Both the position numbers and the translations under genes were made by a program. The notes beneath the pieces are model-generated. The model was not told the origin of the DNA. It searched no databases and worked only from the letters and a program-made list of their open reading frames with translations. 64,000 bases of DNA from Zanthoxylum bungeanum (Eukaryota > Streptophyta > Magnoliopsida > Sapindales > Rutaceae). Shown here in pieces: positions 35,810 through 47,500 of this stretch (positions are counted from its first letter, which is position 1; every line of letters starts with the position of its first letter). Where the stretch lies: positions 16,493-80,492 of the forward strand of contig SKCR01036125.1 of NCBI GenBank assembly GCA_019454045.1. The letters are read 5' to 3'.

Positions 35810-37986
35810 TTGATGAGCATGAAATTGAACTTAGGGTTTATATACTAAAATTTGGGTAAATTTGATTTGAGCATGTTTTAATCAAATTGTTTGTATGAGT
35901 ATGCTTGTATGTTATAACTTGGAGTTATACATGATCAATTTGAAGAAAATTCAATTGGATTAATTTTCCCCAAATGTTGTATGATGGCCGAATGCTTCAT
36001 AACCCTAATGTCATGGTATTTTTTATTCTTTTGATCATTCTTTAAAGACTTGGGATAAATTGATTAATGATTTAATTGGATTGAAATCGAAATCGTTTTT
36101 TTAAAATCCCTCAATGCCGTGAGCTTCAAAGCATGTAAATGAGATGATTTTTTGTTTCAATAATGTTGGACATGTATTGATGATGAATAAGCATGATTAA
36201 TTAATTAGATTAGTATTTTGGAAATGATAATTTAAATAAGTTAATCATGGCTAAGCACTTTAATTAATTAAATCATGATATTTGGAATATTAAAATTTAA
36301 TTAGTTGGGCTTAATTTAGAATTGGGCTTAAAATGTTGTATTTGGCCTAATGGGCTTGGTTGGGCCAAGTTTTTAGGTCAATTGGATTGGATCCAAATTG
36401 GGCCTAAATCATTCCATTAAGTCCAAATAGAACAAATGGGCCTTTTATGTTTAATTTGGCCTAATGGGCCTAAATTGGTTTCTTGGCAAATAAGGCGATT
36501 CCTTAATTGGGCTTTGGTATTTGGGTTTGACCCATATTGACCAAAGTCCATGCCTTAAGAAATTAATTGAAAGCCCATTGGACTTTAATTAAACGACATT
36601 GGATGTTAATTGGGCTTTGAGACCCATTTGGATTAGATTTGGAATCTAAGTCGTAAAGGCGCATTAAAAGTGTAATTATTTAATTTGGAATTAAATATAG
36701 AATTAGTATTGAATTCGAATTAAATTAGATTTAAATTGTAGTTCGATATAATTCAAGAATTTGTACTTTGAGTACTTATTCTTAAACGAGTTGGACTCGA
36801 GCAAATCAAATCGTTGTTTGAACATTGGATTATCACTTTATTCAAAGATTAATTAATTGGATTAGATTGATTGAATAACATGCTTTATGTGAATACATGG
36901 ATGTGTTGAATGAATAATGTATATCGGATGGATATTAGAAGTGAAATGGCAATTTTGGAAATTGTTATTAATTTAAAATTTATTAAATTGGACCTGAAAT
37001 TCTCTCGATTCTTTGTAATTCTCTTCTCACTTAATTCCCCTCAATGTTAATGAGGTTTCTTTAATTGTATTATGTAATTGGGTAGAAGTAAGAATAGTGC
37101 TAGCCGGGGAGAGGAAATAGAGTGATTTGTTCTAGGAACAATCTATGAGATATCCATCCGCATATCATTATTAATTTATTTACTGCGCCTTATTATACTT
37201 TTAGAATGCATGCTTAAGGGTGTATGATGAGACCTAACAAATATAATAAATTGATTGCCAATTTACGTAAAAAAACCCTCAACAAATTTTAAGTGTTTTC
37301 CTTCCATTGAGGGATTCTTACTCAAGATCCAAGATTGGCACTGGTTTGTTGGCCAAAGTCAAGACCTTTGTCCATCGCGGATGTGTTTGAATCATAAAGG
37401 CTTTGTTCCATATCGTATGTCTTGTCCAAGTTGTGATTTATTGGCCAAAGTCAAGATCACTCTTTGTCCATCGACATCGATTACGAAACTTTCCAAAGTC
37501 AATGGGTTCCGCTTAACTGGAATCATTAAGCTTGTTGTGCCAAAGCCAAGGCTTAGTTGATTCAGAGGAAAAAGGTTAGGAACTATATTGGATATATTGG
37601 CATATATATTGTATATATGTTTCGGACTTGGAGGTCCACCTATCAAATCTAGGAATTGGATGAGATCCAATTGATCTTAGAGATCTACCTAGTTAAATAT
37701 CATACAGCTTGTTGGCCAAAGTCAAGGTTGTGCGTTATTTAACGGGATCCTAGCCCACTAGGAAACTAGGTTTCCCAAGTACTCAACAGAGGGTTAGAGG
37801 CTCGCCGAAAAATAGTGGGAGGCTAGTATTGAATTTACAATTTCGTTCAAATACTTAGCTTTACGCACTTTCAAATTATTTCGTCAATTATTTTTATTAG
37901 TTGGACTAATATATTATTATTTTTCTTGTAACAGTTAGACTGTACCCATACATCGTTAATCGAATAGTTGGACTATTGTGGTTAAG
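35810..37986 (+). other. Leader of copia D with repeated motif
   Basis: About 2.2 kb of untranslated sequence precedes gag. It has three copies of TTGGCCAAAGTCAAG (37349, 37441, 37712), spaced 92 and 271 bp apart, matching the F leader. A sense ORF (37255-37560) and an antisense ORF (37392-37670) overlap this region and both have counterparts in F. Neither shows a known domain. Confidence 0.65.
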
Positions 37987-38526
37987 ATGACAGGAAAGTT
38001 AAGCATTAGAGATATTGTCATGGGTGATAATGTCTTTAATGGCACAAACTTTCAAGATTGGGATATGAATCTCAGAATTGTTCTGGGATCCGAGAAGTTA
38101 CTCTACACTATAGAGAGACCTCTTGGGCCTAAGCCCTGACCTGATCAGTGCTTAAGCTAGAGCTTTGGAAGACTCATAGCGATGACAACGTGACTGCTCA
38201 ATCGGTAATGCTTGCTGCTATGACTCTGCAATTCCTTCATCAAAATAAGGGATTGGATCCCTATGAGATGATGGCGAAGTTGCATGATCTTCACCGATCT
38301 AATCTTAGATCACAAAGATATGAGTTGCAGAAGAATCTCTTCCGCGCTTGCATGTCGGAGGGTACGTCTGTTGAGCACCATGTGTCACAGATGATTGCTG
38401 ACATTGAGAAGTTCGGACAAATGGGCATCATCTTCGAGGCTGAGACTTCAATAGATTTGATCTTATAGTCTCTCCCCGACACTTGGAGTGGGTTCATCAT
38501 GAACTACAATATTATGTTCAACAGTT
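37987..38526 (+). pseudogene. Copia D gag remnant
   Basis: The start ATG at 37987 opens MTGKLSIRDIVMGDN, then the typical Gag stretch GTNFQDWDMNLRIVL. A stop follows at 38138-38140 with a frame change, and the UBN2-like capsid continues at 38150-38468 up to another stop. The sequence then runs from the SLPDTWSGFIMNY motif straight into the protease C-terminal part. Compared with element B, about 500 bp are missing: the capsid end, the zinc knuckle and the protease active site. The copy cannot form functional particles. Confidence 0.82.
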
Positions 38527-39790
38527 TTGGCCGTTGGCACTTTTGTTTTGGAACTGCCCTCCGGGCATGTGCTTAAACTATCAGACTATTATTATGTACC
38601 TAGTTTGACTAGGAATATTATTTATGTATCTATGTTAGCCCAATGTGGGTATACTTTTGTATTTAAAAACATTGGGTGTTTATGTATAAAAATGATATGG
38701 AAATTTGCACTGCTGATGTAAATAATTGTCTTTATATTTTGAATATGAATCAATCTCAAACATATAATGTAACAAACAAAAGGCTTAAATTAAGTAACAA
38801 AGATGAAACTTATATGTAGCATTTTCGTTTGGGACATATAAACAAGACACGTATATCCACACTTTCGAAGAGTGGGTACTTGGACGGATTTGATCCAAAT
38901 TCATATGACGTCTGCGAATCTTGTTTATTAGGCAAGATGTATAAATCACCTTTTAGCGGTAAAGGTGCACGTGCCACCGAACTGTTAGCCCTCGTTCATA
39001 GTGACGTATGTGGGCCCATGTCTAGCCAGGCTAGAGGTGGCTATGAATACTTCATAACCTTTATGGATGATGCATCGCGTTATGGTTATGTGTATCTTAT
39101 GAGACGAAAGTCGGAAACCTTTGAGAAATTCAAAGAGTTTCGACATGAAGTAGAAAAACAGATCGGTAAACATATTAAGGCATTACGGTCGGACCGTGGT
39201 GGTGAATACTTGAGCAATGAGTTTCTCGATTACTTGAAAGAATATACTATTCTTTCACAGTGGACTCCTCCCGGAACACCGCAATTAAACGGTGTGTCTG
39301 AACGGAGAAACCGAACTTTGTTAAACATGGTAAGGTCTATGATGAGTCGCACAGAGCTATCTATTTCCTTCTGGGGATATGCATTGAACAATGCAATACT
39401 TATTTTGAATAGGTTCCGTCAAAGTCTGTTCAACAGACTCCGTTTGAAATATGGACAGGAAAGAAACCGGGTTTCTCATTCCTGAAGATTTGGGGTTGCT
39501 GGGCATACGTTAAACGTTTGGAAGGTACCAAACTTGAACCCAAATCGGATAAATGTCTATTTGTAGGATATCCTAGGGAAACCAAAGGATATTACTTCCA
39601 TCACCCACAAGAGAACAAAGTATTTGTTGCTCTACATGCAGTTTTCCTTGAGAAGGAATTCCTAAATGCAGTAATAAGTGGGAGGAAAGTAGAACTCGAT
39701 GCATCAGGGATGAGACTGTACCACAATCTTCAAATACACAAGGACCGTGTAGGTCGGAGAGAGTCAGAAAACAACCTGAGAGGTATAGGT
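38527..39790 (+). pseudogene. Copia D protease tail, GAG-pre-integrase and integrase
   Basis: 38527-38700 is the end of the protease domain (VGTFVLELPSG...YVPSLTRNI) without the catalytic Asp. The GAG-pre-integrase domain (HFRLGHINKTR...CESCLLGKM) follows at 38820-38945, preceded by a stop at 38817-38819. The integrase core at 38960-39420 keeps the catalytic triad: Asp in HSDVCGP, Asp in RSDRGGEY and Glu in VSERRNR. A frameshift near 39412 moves the C-terminal part to another frame (39486-39796, WGCWAYVKRLEG...). Order PR-IN-RT fits Ty1/copia. Confidence 0.88.
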
Positions 39791-39807
39791 TTCTGATCTC
39801 ACCTCAT

Positions 39808-40730
39808 GTGGATATTAATCTTATTGAGGATGGTGAACCAGCTATGTATGAGGAAGCGATACAAGGTATCGACTCCGGTTTATGTCAAGATGCCATAAAT
39901 TCCGAGATGGACACCATGTACACCAACCAAGTTTGGACACTGGTTGATGCACTAGAGGGCGTAAAGCCTATTGGTTGCAAATGGGTCTTCAAGAGGAATA
40001 CCGATATAATGGCAACATACAAACGTACAAAGCTAGGCTTGTGGCGAAAGGGTATCATCAACGACATGGTGTCGATTACGACGAAACTTTTTCACCTGTT
40101 TCCATGATTAAATCCATTTGGATAATGCTTGCTATTGCTGCATATTTCGATTACGAGATATGACAGATGGACGTCAAAACCGCTTTCCTTAACGGAAACC
40201 TTTTTGAGGATGTTTATATGCAACAGCCTGACGGTTTTATCGTTCCAAGACTTGCAAACAAGGTTTGTAAGTTAAATCGATCCATTTATGGATTGAAGCA
40301 AGCATCGCGTTCTTGGAACCAGCATTTTGATGAGATCATAAAAGAATATGATTTCGTTCAAAACGAGGATGATCCTTGTGTATATAAGAAGTTTAGTGGG
40401 AGAGCACTGACATTCATTGTCCTTTACATTGATGATGTATTGCTTATTGGCAATGACATTCCCATGTTAACATCGGTGAAAGCTTGGCTTTCATTAAAAT
40501 TCTCCATGAAGGATCTAGGAGAAGCAGCCTTTATTCTGGGAATAAAGATCTACCGGGATAGATCTAGAAAGCTGCTTGGACTCTCCCAGAGCACGTACAT
40601 TGACAAAGTGTTGAAGAGATTCAACATGGATCAGTCCAATAGGGGACTGTTGCCAGTGTCACATGGCGTCACTCTATCTAAGGACATGTGTCCTAAACTC
40701 AAGATGAGAGAGACAACATGAGTCGGATAC
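39808..40730 (+). pseudogene. Copia D reverse transcriptase
   Basis: The domain is complete but broken. It starts with EAIQGIDSGLCQDAINSEM and continues through VWTLVDALEGVKPIGCKWVFK. A frameshift follows near 39990-40010, then KARLVAKGYHQRHGVDY, a stop at 40161-40163, and MDVKTAFLNGNL. The catalytic motif is present as LYIDDVLLIGND (about 40420-40455). The palm and thumb continue to LSQSTYIDKVLKRFNMD. RT copies the element RNA into DNA in the cytoplasmic particle. A last stop (40719-40721) with a frame change leads into RNase H. Confidence 0.9.
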
Positions 40731-41410
40731 CGTTCGCCTCGGCAGTCGGATCGATCATGTATGCCATGATATGTACGCGATCTGATGTCTTGTATGCTTT
40801 GAGCATGTATAGTCGCTATCAGGCCCATCCAGGTGATGGTCACTGGATGGCGGTTAAGAATATCCTAAAGTATCTTAGAAGAACTAAGGATGCTTTCTTA
40901 ATCTATGGAGATGGAGGACTTGAGGTAACTGGGTATACCGATGTAAGTTTCCAAATCGATAAAGACGACTGTAAGTCACAATTTGGGTACGTATTTTGTT
41001 TGAACAACAGAGTAGTAAGATGGAAATCTTCCAAGCAAGAGACTGTTGCCGATTCAACAACAGAAGCGGAGTATATTGCTGCAGCTGAAGCAGCAAAAGA
41101 GGCAGTTTGGATCCGTAAATTCCTAATTGGATTAGGAGTAATTCCGTTAGCAGCTGAGCCCGTTCCATTGTATTGTGACAATAACAGGGCTATAGCGCAG
41201 GCTAAGGAACCACAGTCTCATCAACAATCTAAGCGTGTTCTTCGACGTTTCCATCTGATTCGTGAGATCATACATCGTGGCAATGTGAAGATCGAGAAGG
41301 TCGCATCAGAGGACAACATTGCAGATCCACTGACGAAAGCTATTCCTCAGCAAAGGTTTGAGCGACATGTACATAGTTCAGGTATTAGATGCTTGAGTGA
41401 CTGGCTATAG
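40718..41410 (+). pseudogene. Copia D RNase H and pol C-terminus
   Basis: One open frame of 230 codons covers the connection region (YASAVGSIMYAMICTRSD-like) and the RNase H fold. It has ADSTTEAEYIAAAEAAKEA, the acidic residues of YCDNNRAIAQ, and the family-typical end ENIADPLTKAIPQQRFERH. The terminal stop is at 41408-41410, 15 bp before the 3' LTR. It is the best-preserved part of the polyprotein, but it is cut off from RT by a frameshift. Confidence 0.9.
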
Positions 41411-41424
41411 GCCAAGTGGGAGAT
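41410..41424 (+). promoter_or_regulatory. Polypurine tract of copia D
   Basis: GGCCAAGTGGGAGAT lies directly before the TGTTAG of the 3' LTR. It is identical to the F tract. Confidence 0.88.
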
Positions 41425-43164
41425 TGTTAGATAATTATGACCCATAGCGTCACTATTTGTAAAAGACATTGTGGTTTTTGTACAAATTAACTATGTAGCA
41501 ATGTAAATTGGATTTTATCATTTTGTAATTTGATTACTTAAATATATAAATGATAAAAGTCCTTATGATAAGTTCCGAATTATAAGATATGAGACAGTAT
41601 CAATCCATAACGGTTTAATCATTAAATATCCCTAGTCGTAGTATTATCGAGACTGAACATCGATAATGCGGAATAGACTAGTATTGCACTTGTGCGTGTT
41701 ATGGAAGCGTAACAGCATAGTTCTCATATATTTAAGTATTGGATACTTATGTCAGTGTGATTGGAGGTTGTGTTTACCGATGGTACAGAAACAGCTTCGC
41801 TCTGGATAGACCCTGCGGAATCTCATTGGTAGTATGAATTTGTGTGTATGGGAATCCGCATCAGGGTAGTTGTATTTGGTCTTAACCTGAAACTTGCATC
41901 GCTAGTACTTGCGACAATCAATACGCTTTGGTTTTGGTCGTCCAGTACTTTAACAGGTTCTGTGTACGCCTATTCTGGGTTTATTGAGAATCGTAGTGTA
42001 TTGGGTGTGATGTCAAGACGGAAGTATCACTTCAATCATATGGAGATGATGATCACGCATGGATACAGAACTGGTACTCTAAATGGTTGCAACCATCGGG
42101 ATAATATAACATGGTCATGATTATCCGATTAAAGAGACTAGTTTCTTGTAATCCGATATATGCTTCATACGGGGCAGACACTATTCCAGCCCCAAGCCTT
42201 GCATGTGACATCCGATAGTGGATCGTAACACGCAATACTACGTATACTACGCCTGACATAGATTATATATTCCATTAAGAATATTTCAGGAGAATTGGGT
42301 AGGCACGGTGCTTTGCTAGAAGCCAACCATGTCTCGTAAATCGGTAAAAACGTAGTACGAGGTACGTACGTGTTCGGATAGTCCGACGACCGGATTTACT
42401 ACCAACATATCCAGGGATCTCATGGGTCGCTTCCCGAAGATTCACCGATGATGTATGATTCGAGCATAATTAATCTGGGATTAATTACGGAGAGATTTTA
42501 TCTAAGATAAAATAATAATTGAAGAGATAGAATGATTAATTTGGAATTAATCGATAAAATAATATGTTCGATATATTAAACGAAATTAGATTTCGATGCG
42601 GAATTAAAATTGGATTTTAATTCGGGCAAACGAATTATTTTAGAATTAATTCGCGAGCGACGTGAATAGTAATTTTTCTTGGCAAAATTATTTAATTAAA
42701 TTTGATTTAATTACATCGCAACGGAAAATTCGTTAATTCGAAATTAGCGAACCCGAGCCCGAGATGTGTCGCGAGCCCACTCGGATTTTGAATCAAGTGG
42801 GGCCCACATGTCACATCACTTGTCACTTTAATTACTTTTTGGTAATGGGTTTTTGTGAAGGAATGATGGTAACTTGAATGACCATTAAAGCTTGGAGCTT
42901 GGATTTCATCAAGGTGCTAGTTCACACAAGGGATCATTCAAGGTGATAGGGAAACCAACCTTTGAGCTTGGAATCACCATTAAAGCTTGGAGCTTGGATT
43001 TCATCCCCAAAGGAGGAGCTTGGCGGAAAGTTGGAGGATCAAAGTTTTGTGTTTGACGCATCCAATATCCGATCTTTGTAAGTATGATTCCGCCATACTT
43101 TACTTTCGTATTCACATGATTTTAATTGCTTTATATGATCTTGGGAATGTCTTAGAGACCAACA
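41425..43164 (+). mobile_element. Copia D 3' LTR
   Basis: It begins TGTTAGATAATTATGACC and ends AGAGACCAACA. It corresponds to 18738-19327 plus 24700-26020, and it shows the empty CACTA site at 42017-42027. Relative to the 5' LTR, a segment of about 200 bp (5' LTR about 25555-25765) is replaced by a 30-bp copy (42879-42908) of the LTR's own downstream sequence (42975-43004). Confidence 0.9.
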
Positions 43165-43402
43165 GTCGGTTCAGTCAAAAACGTATTTTATGCCATTTTG
43201 CGGAAAAATATTTTCGTAAAAGTTTCGCGATGTTTCTTGGTTATTTATTTCGTTATTTGATATCGAATAAATATGTTTAGGTGAAACATAAATGAATTAT
43301 TCATATTTGATATTGAATAATTTATTTGGTAATTTAAAAAGTTTTAAGATTACAATTTCACCCGAACTGCGCTTCCGCCGCGCCCTTTTGCCCAAATCCC
43401 CA
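43165..43402 (+). mobile_element. Copia C 3' LTR, last part
   Basis: It continues the C LTR after element D, starting with the duplicated GTCGG. It aligns with 7453-7686 of the 5' LTR up to AATCCCCA. The following AAATA (43403-43407) would be the right target duplication of C; the left partner has been deleted. Confidence 0.85.
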
Positions 43403-43822
43403 AAATATACATCCTCTCGAGCTCGTCCTCCTGGTAAACATGTAAAACAGAGAAACTAAGAGTGGGGGGTTAGATCGTTTGCACGACCTAGTGACTGTAC
43501 TGTTGAAAACAGAAATTGAAATACTTTATGAAACATTCATTTTTCTGAAAATGAAATCATCTCAAGAAAATAGATCTTTTCTGAAATCTCTTTCGTATCT
43601 GAAAATAAAAGTTTCTATGATACTTTTTTGAAAACTCTTTTTTTGTCTGAAAACTCTGAACGTTTCTGGAAAACTGAGTTCTTTCTAAAGCTCTTTCATA
43701 AAATTATTTCTCTGGAAAATGTTTTCATAAAACTATCATTTCTGAAATCATTTCTCTGAAAATCTGTCATTAAAAATCTGTTTCTAAAAATCTGCTGAAA
43801 ACCTGACGCATTGGGGCATTAC
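43403..43822 (-). mobile_element. Gypsy-like LTR fragment, left part
   Basis: This flanks C and C'. From about 43520 to 43800 it is made of degenerate TTTCTGAAAA words. It ends GGGGCATTAC, which continues after C' at 51227 as ATTACGTATCG. Together with 51227-53262 it looks like a minus-oriented gypsy LTR; its left border is unresolved. Confidence 0.5.
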
Positions 43823-46184
43823 TGTAAGGGTTTTTAGCAGGTATTATCGGGTAACGCAGCGGAACGAGAAAAATATTTTTTTTTTAATTTAATATTTTTC
43901 TTGGGTTATTAAAATAAACTAATTTATTCTAATTACTAATACCCAAAAATTCAGTTTTTACCCAAAATCCATAATTTTCCCCTGATTGCCGTGAGACCAA
44001 AAATGTTTACATTTTGATCATTTTAGTCCTAATTTGTCAAATACAAATTTAAGTGATTTCAAATCATTACCAAAATGATTTATACATATCATATACATCA
44101 AAATACAACTCACAACAAAAATCCCCAAAATCCTCCAAATTGCCGAGAAGCCCAACAAGTTTGAACATTGTTCATTTTGGTCCAAATTTATTAAAAACAA
44201 GTTTAGATGATTTCCAATCAACAACAAATTATTTGTATATCTTATATACATCATAATACAACACATACATGAAAATCCCCAATTTTGGTTGAGGTATGAA
44301 ACCTAATTTTTCAAATTAATCCAATTAACAAAATTAATCAAATCTAACATTTTAATCTAATCTATACAACACCAAACAAATCTCACAACTTTGAAATAAC
44401 TCAAGAACAATTCTAGGTCATCATTGAGTGGCCTAACAACTCTAGAATGACAAGAAGATCATCAACTGATCAAAAGTGTGTTTATACACCATTTACAAGC
44501 ATACTTTATTAAACATACGTGCATACATCTTTCATTCAAGTTTCCAAACTTCACAACACAAACATAAGAGAGAGTGGAAAAATATGTGAATAACAAATGT
44601 TGTAGCCAAGAACAAAATAAATAATTTTTCTTCTAATGGAAAGTTGGAAATACTTATTTATTTGCAAGATTTTTACACTTTCTTCTTGGTTTATATTCTT
44701 TTTCTCTCAAGTCTCTTTTGTTTATGTTTTTGGAAGCTTAACACTTGTGTAAAGCAAATGAAAAAATGATACCCTTAAATACTTAGGTTTGGCCAAAATT
44801 TTGGCCAAAAAAGAAAAAGATAGTTTGTTAATTTTATAAAATAAAATTAAAGAATTCAAATCCAATTTGACAATCTTTTTCTTTAATAAAAAAATCAAAC
44901 ATTAACACTTAGATATTTCCTAATCAAATTACCAACTTAGATATTTATATTTTTAATTACTTTAATTATTTAACAATTAAATAACTAATTAAATACAAAT
45001 ATCTTAATATATGTATTATATTTACTTTAAATAATCCAAATACATATTTAATGATATATGTCAAATATCATAATTTGACAATTAATTAATGTGTATTTAA
45101 TAAAATCATATATTAAATACAAATATTAATTAGGAAATGATCAAAAGATCCATATGCATGTATCTTTTGTTTAACTGTTAAATGGTTTATAAATAATCAA
45201 TATTATTCATAAAAGATTCACTAGTGCTCTACGAGTATATTTCATTAGTGAGACTCTATAGGTTCAGGCATATCTGTCACGAAAAATAATTTCATGTCCA
45301 TAATCTGCCCACCCGTAAATTATGATGAACACGGATAAACTCACTGAACCATACAGGTCGAGGTCATTGCATACGTATAATCCTTCCGTCATAGGTATCC
45401 GAATTATTCCAGAGATATATATATATAAACGTCAAATTTCTATAGATATAATCACGTCGACGTTTCTATTAGCAATCTCTTAATAACACTTAAAACTAAC
45501 TTCAAAGTGTAACACTGGCCCATGGATTTAACAAATTGCTAATTCCATATTGAATACCTATGCTCTATCCACAGAGCTGAAGGATTCTATCTTGACACAC
45601 ATAAGATATCCTGAGGATCATTCAACACCCAATGAATAGGTAGAGGTCTGACCTAAAAAGGTAGGTGACGTGACTACCATCAAAGTATGAAGGATATCTC
45701 ATTTATCCATAGTGGTATCTCAAGTCAAAAAATAATATGTGACTCAACCCGAGAAGATTCTTATTGCGTTGGTTTAGCATCCGTTAAGAATCTTCGGTGA
45801 GTCATTAAGTGTTTATCCGATATAAACACCTACATGTCTATACGAGTCTCTAAGACTCATGGTTCATTGAGAATCAACCATTGAAATCCAAGATTCCATT
45901 ATACGACATGTACATGTCTCAGCGGGTTTACTTATTGACCAAGTAATGTAAACCTTGACCAGGAACAGTTAATAAAATGATATTGTTATGATACAACTCA
46001 ATGTCAGTTGCGACGCTTTTACAACTGTATCATAACTAATTATTCTAAGGTCAATTACGTCTTTACCATATATAAAGAGATGTTATATTATAGAAACATT
46101 TTATTTTATTCATAATAAAATGTTTACATTAGTATTTATATGGAAATACATAAGAAATTGGCGCTCCGAGCACCAACCCTAACA
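43823..46184 (-). mobile_element. C' 3' LTR
   Basis: 2,362 bp; on the minus strand it begins TGTTAGGGTTGGTGCTCGG and ends ACCCTTACA. It is complete. 46185-46199 (AATTCTCCCACTTGC) is the reverse polypurine tract. Confidence 0.88.
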
Positions 46185-46332
46185 AATTCTCCCACTTGCT
46201 CTAGCGCCAATATCGATTGTATCTCATACCCATCGACTCCACATGTTTATCAAACAACTTCAGTGGAATGGCCTTGGTAAGCGAGTCTGCAACATTATTT
46301 TCACTCTGGACCTCGCACACGATAATGTCTCA

Positions 46333-46560
46333 TCACGACACAATCTCTCGAATGATGTGGTACTTTCGTTCCACATGCTTCAATTTCTGATGCGCCATCA
46401 GTTCATTTGGTTGCGCAATGGCTCCATAATTATCACAGTATAACAGAATCGGATTCTCAATATTTGGGACAACTCCCAACTCTGTGATAAAGTTCTTAAC
46501 CCAAATAGCTTCTTTTGCAGCTTCAGAAGCTGCAGTATATTCCACCTCTGTGGTGGAATC
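46333..46560 (-). pseudogene. C' RNase H remnant
   Basis: The minus strand reads TTEVEYTAASEAAKEAIWVKNF, then LLYCDNYGAIAQ and HIIREIV: the copia RNase H core without its N-terminal and C-terminal parts. Upstream, 46600-46780, the reverse transcriptase from the DYDE...YVDD region onward has been lost. Confidence 0.8.
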
Positions 46561-46779
46561 AGCTGTAGATCCATGTTTGGAACTTTTCCTAACAAACTAC
46601 ACTTCCATTAAGGGTAAACACAAATCTTGATGTAGACTTTCTATCATCAGGATCCGATTAGAAATTTGAATTTGTATACAAATTAACCTACAGTTCATTT
46701 CCTCCATATATCAGAAACTTATCCTTAGTAACTTTAAGATACTTTAGGATATGTTTAATGGTCATCATAGTCAACACCA

Positions 46780-47500
46780 GGATGTTGCGTGTAACCTTTA
46801 GCTACCAGTCGGGCCTTAAAGGTTTCAACTTTTTCGTCAGGCCCGTGTTTCCTCATATAAACCCATTTATAACCGATATGAACAATTCCTTCAGTAGGCT
46901 GAACCAAGTCCTAAAATTGATTCAGATACATAGAGTCTAACTCTTATTTTATGGCCTCTTGCCACTTCAAAGAGTCGATGTCCAACACCGCTTCTCTATA
47001 GTTATAAGAGTCAGTCTCTTCAACTAAAAGAATATCAAGACTCATTTCTTGTATCACATACAAGCGTTCAGGAGGTGTAGATACCCTTTGGGACCTACGG
47101 AGTGCGGGTAATGAAGGTTCTTCCATTGGTTCGTTGGTCTCAGGTTGTACTTCATCAAGTTCAACCAGTCTATGATTACCTCCCTCAGTCAAAAATTCTA
47201 CCTCTAGAAATTTTTTGAAGCGAGCTACGAATACATTTCGATGTTCGGTATCATAGAACAAATATCCTTTCGTATTTGAAGGATATCCAACAAACCTAAA
47301 CTTTTGCCCTCGAGGCAAAAGCTTATCCTACTGAGCCACCCTGACGTACGCAGGACAGCCCAAAACCCTAACATAATTAAGATTCAGTTTCCTATCGGTT
47401 CATATCTCATATGGAGTCGTAAGAACAAATTTAGAAGGAATCTTATTCAAAAGATGAGCGGCAGTTAAAAGAGTATAACCCCATAAGTAATATGGCAAAT
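46780..47500 (-). pseudogene. C' integrase C-terminus and start of reverse transcriptase
   Basis: Minus-strand ORF 46944-47318 covers the integrase tail (FVGYPSNTKGYLFYDTEHRNVFVA), a proline/charge-rich linker and the first RT residues (REAVLDIDSLKWQEAIK, stop). The RT continues to a KARLVAKGYTQHPGVDYDD stretch at about 46780-46830 and then stops. Stops occur at several places. Confidence 0.8.

Larger units (their letters stand above)
18738..43164 (+). mobile_element. Copia element D, nested in the C 3' LTR, TSD GTCGG
   Basis: It has TGTTAGACAATTATG at the left and GAGACCAACA at the right, with perfect flanking GTCGG (18733-18737 and 43165-43169). The host LTR sequence continues seamlessly across it when compared with 7440-7460. 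Without its own insertions (CACTA 19328-24696, copia F 26021-35790) it is about 9.3 kb, normal for a long-LTR copia. Order: 5' LTR, primer site 35797, leader, gag, PR remnant, IN, RT, RNase H, polypurine tract, 3' LTR. The coding region has several frameshifts and a deletion, so it is not autonomous. In the first ~175 bp the two LTRs differ at about six positions by eye. Confidence 0.92.
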
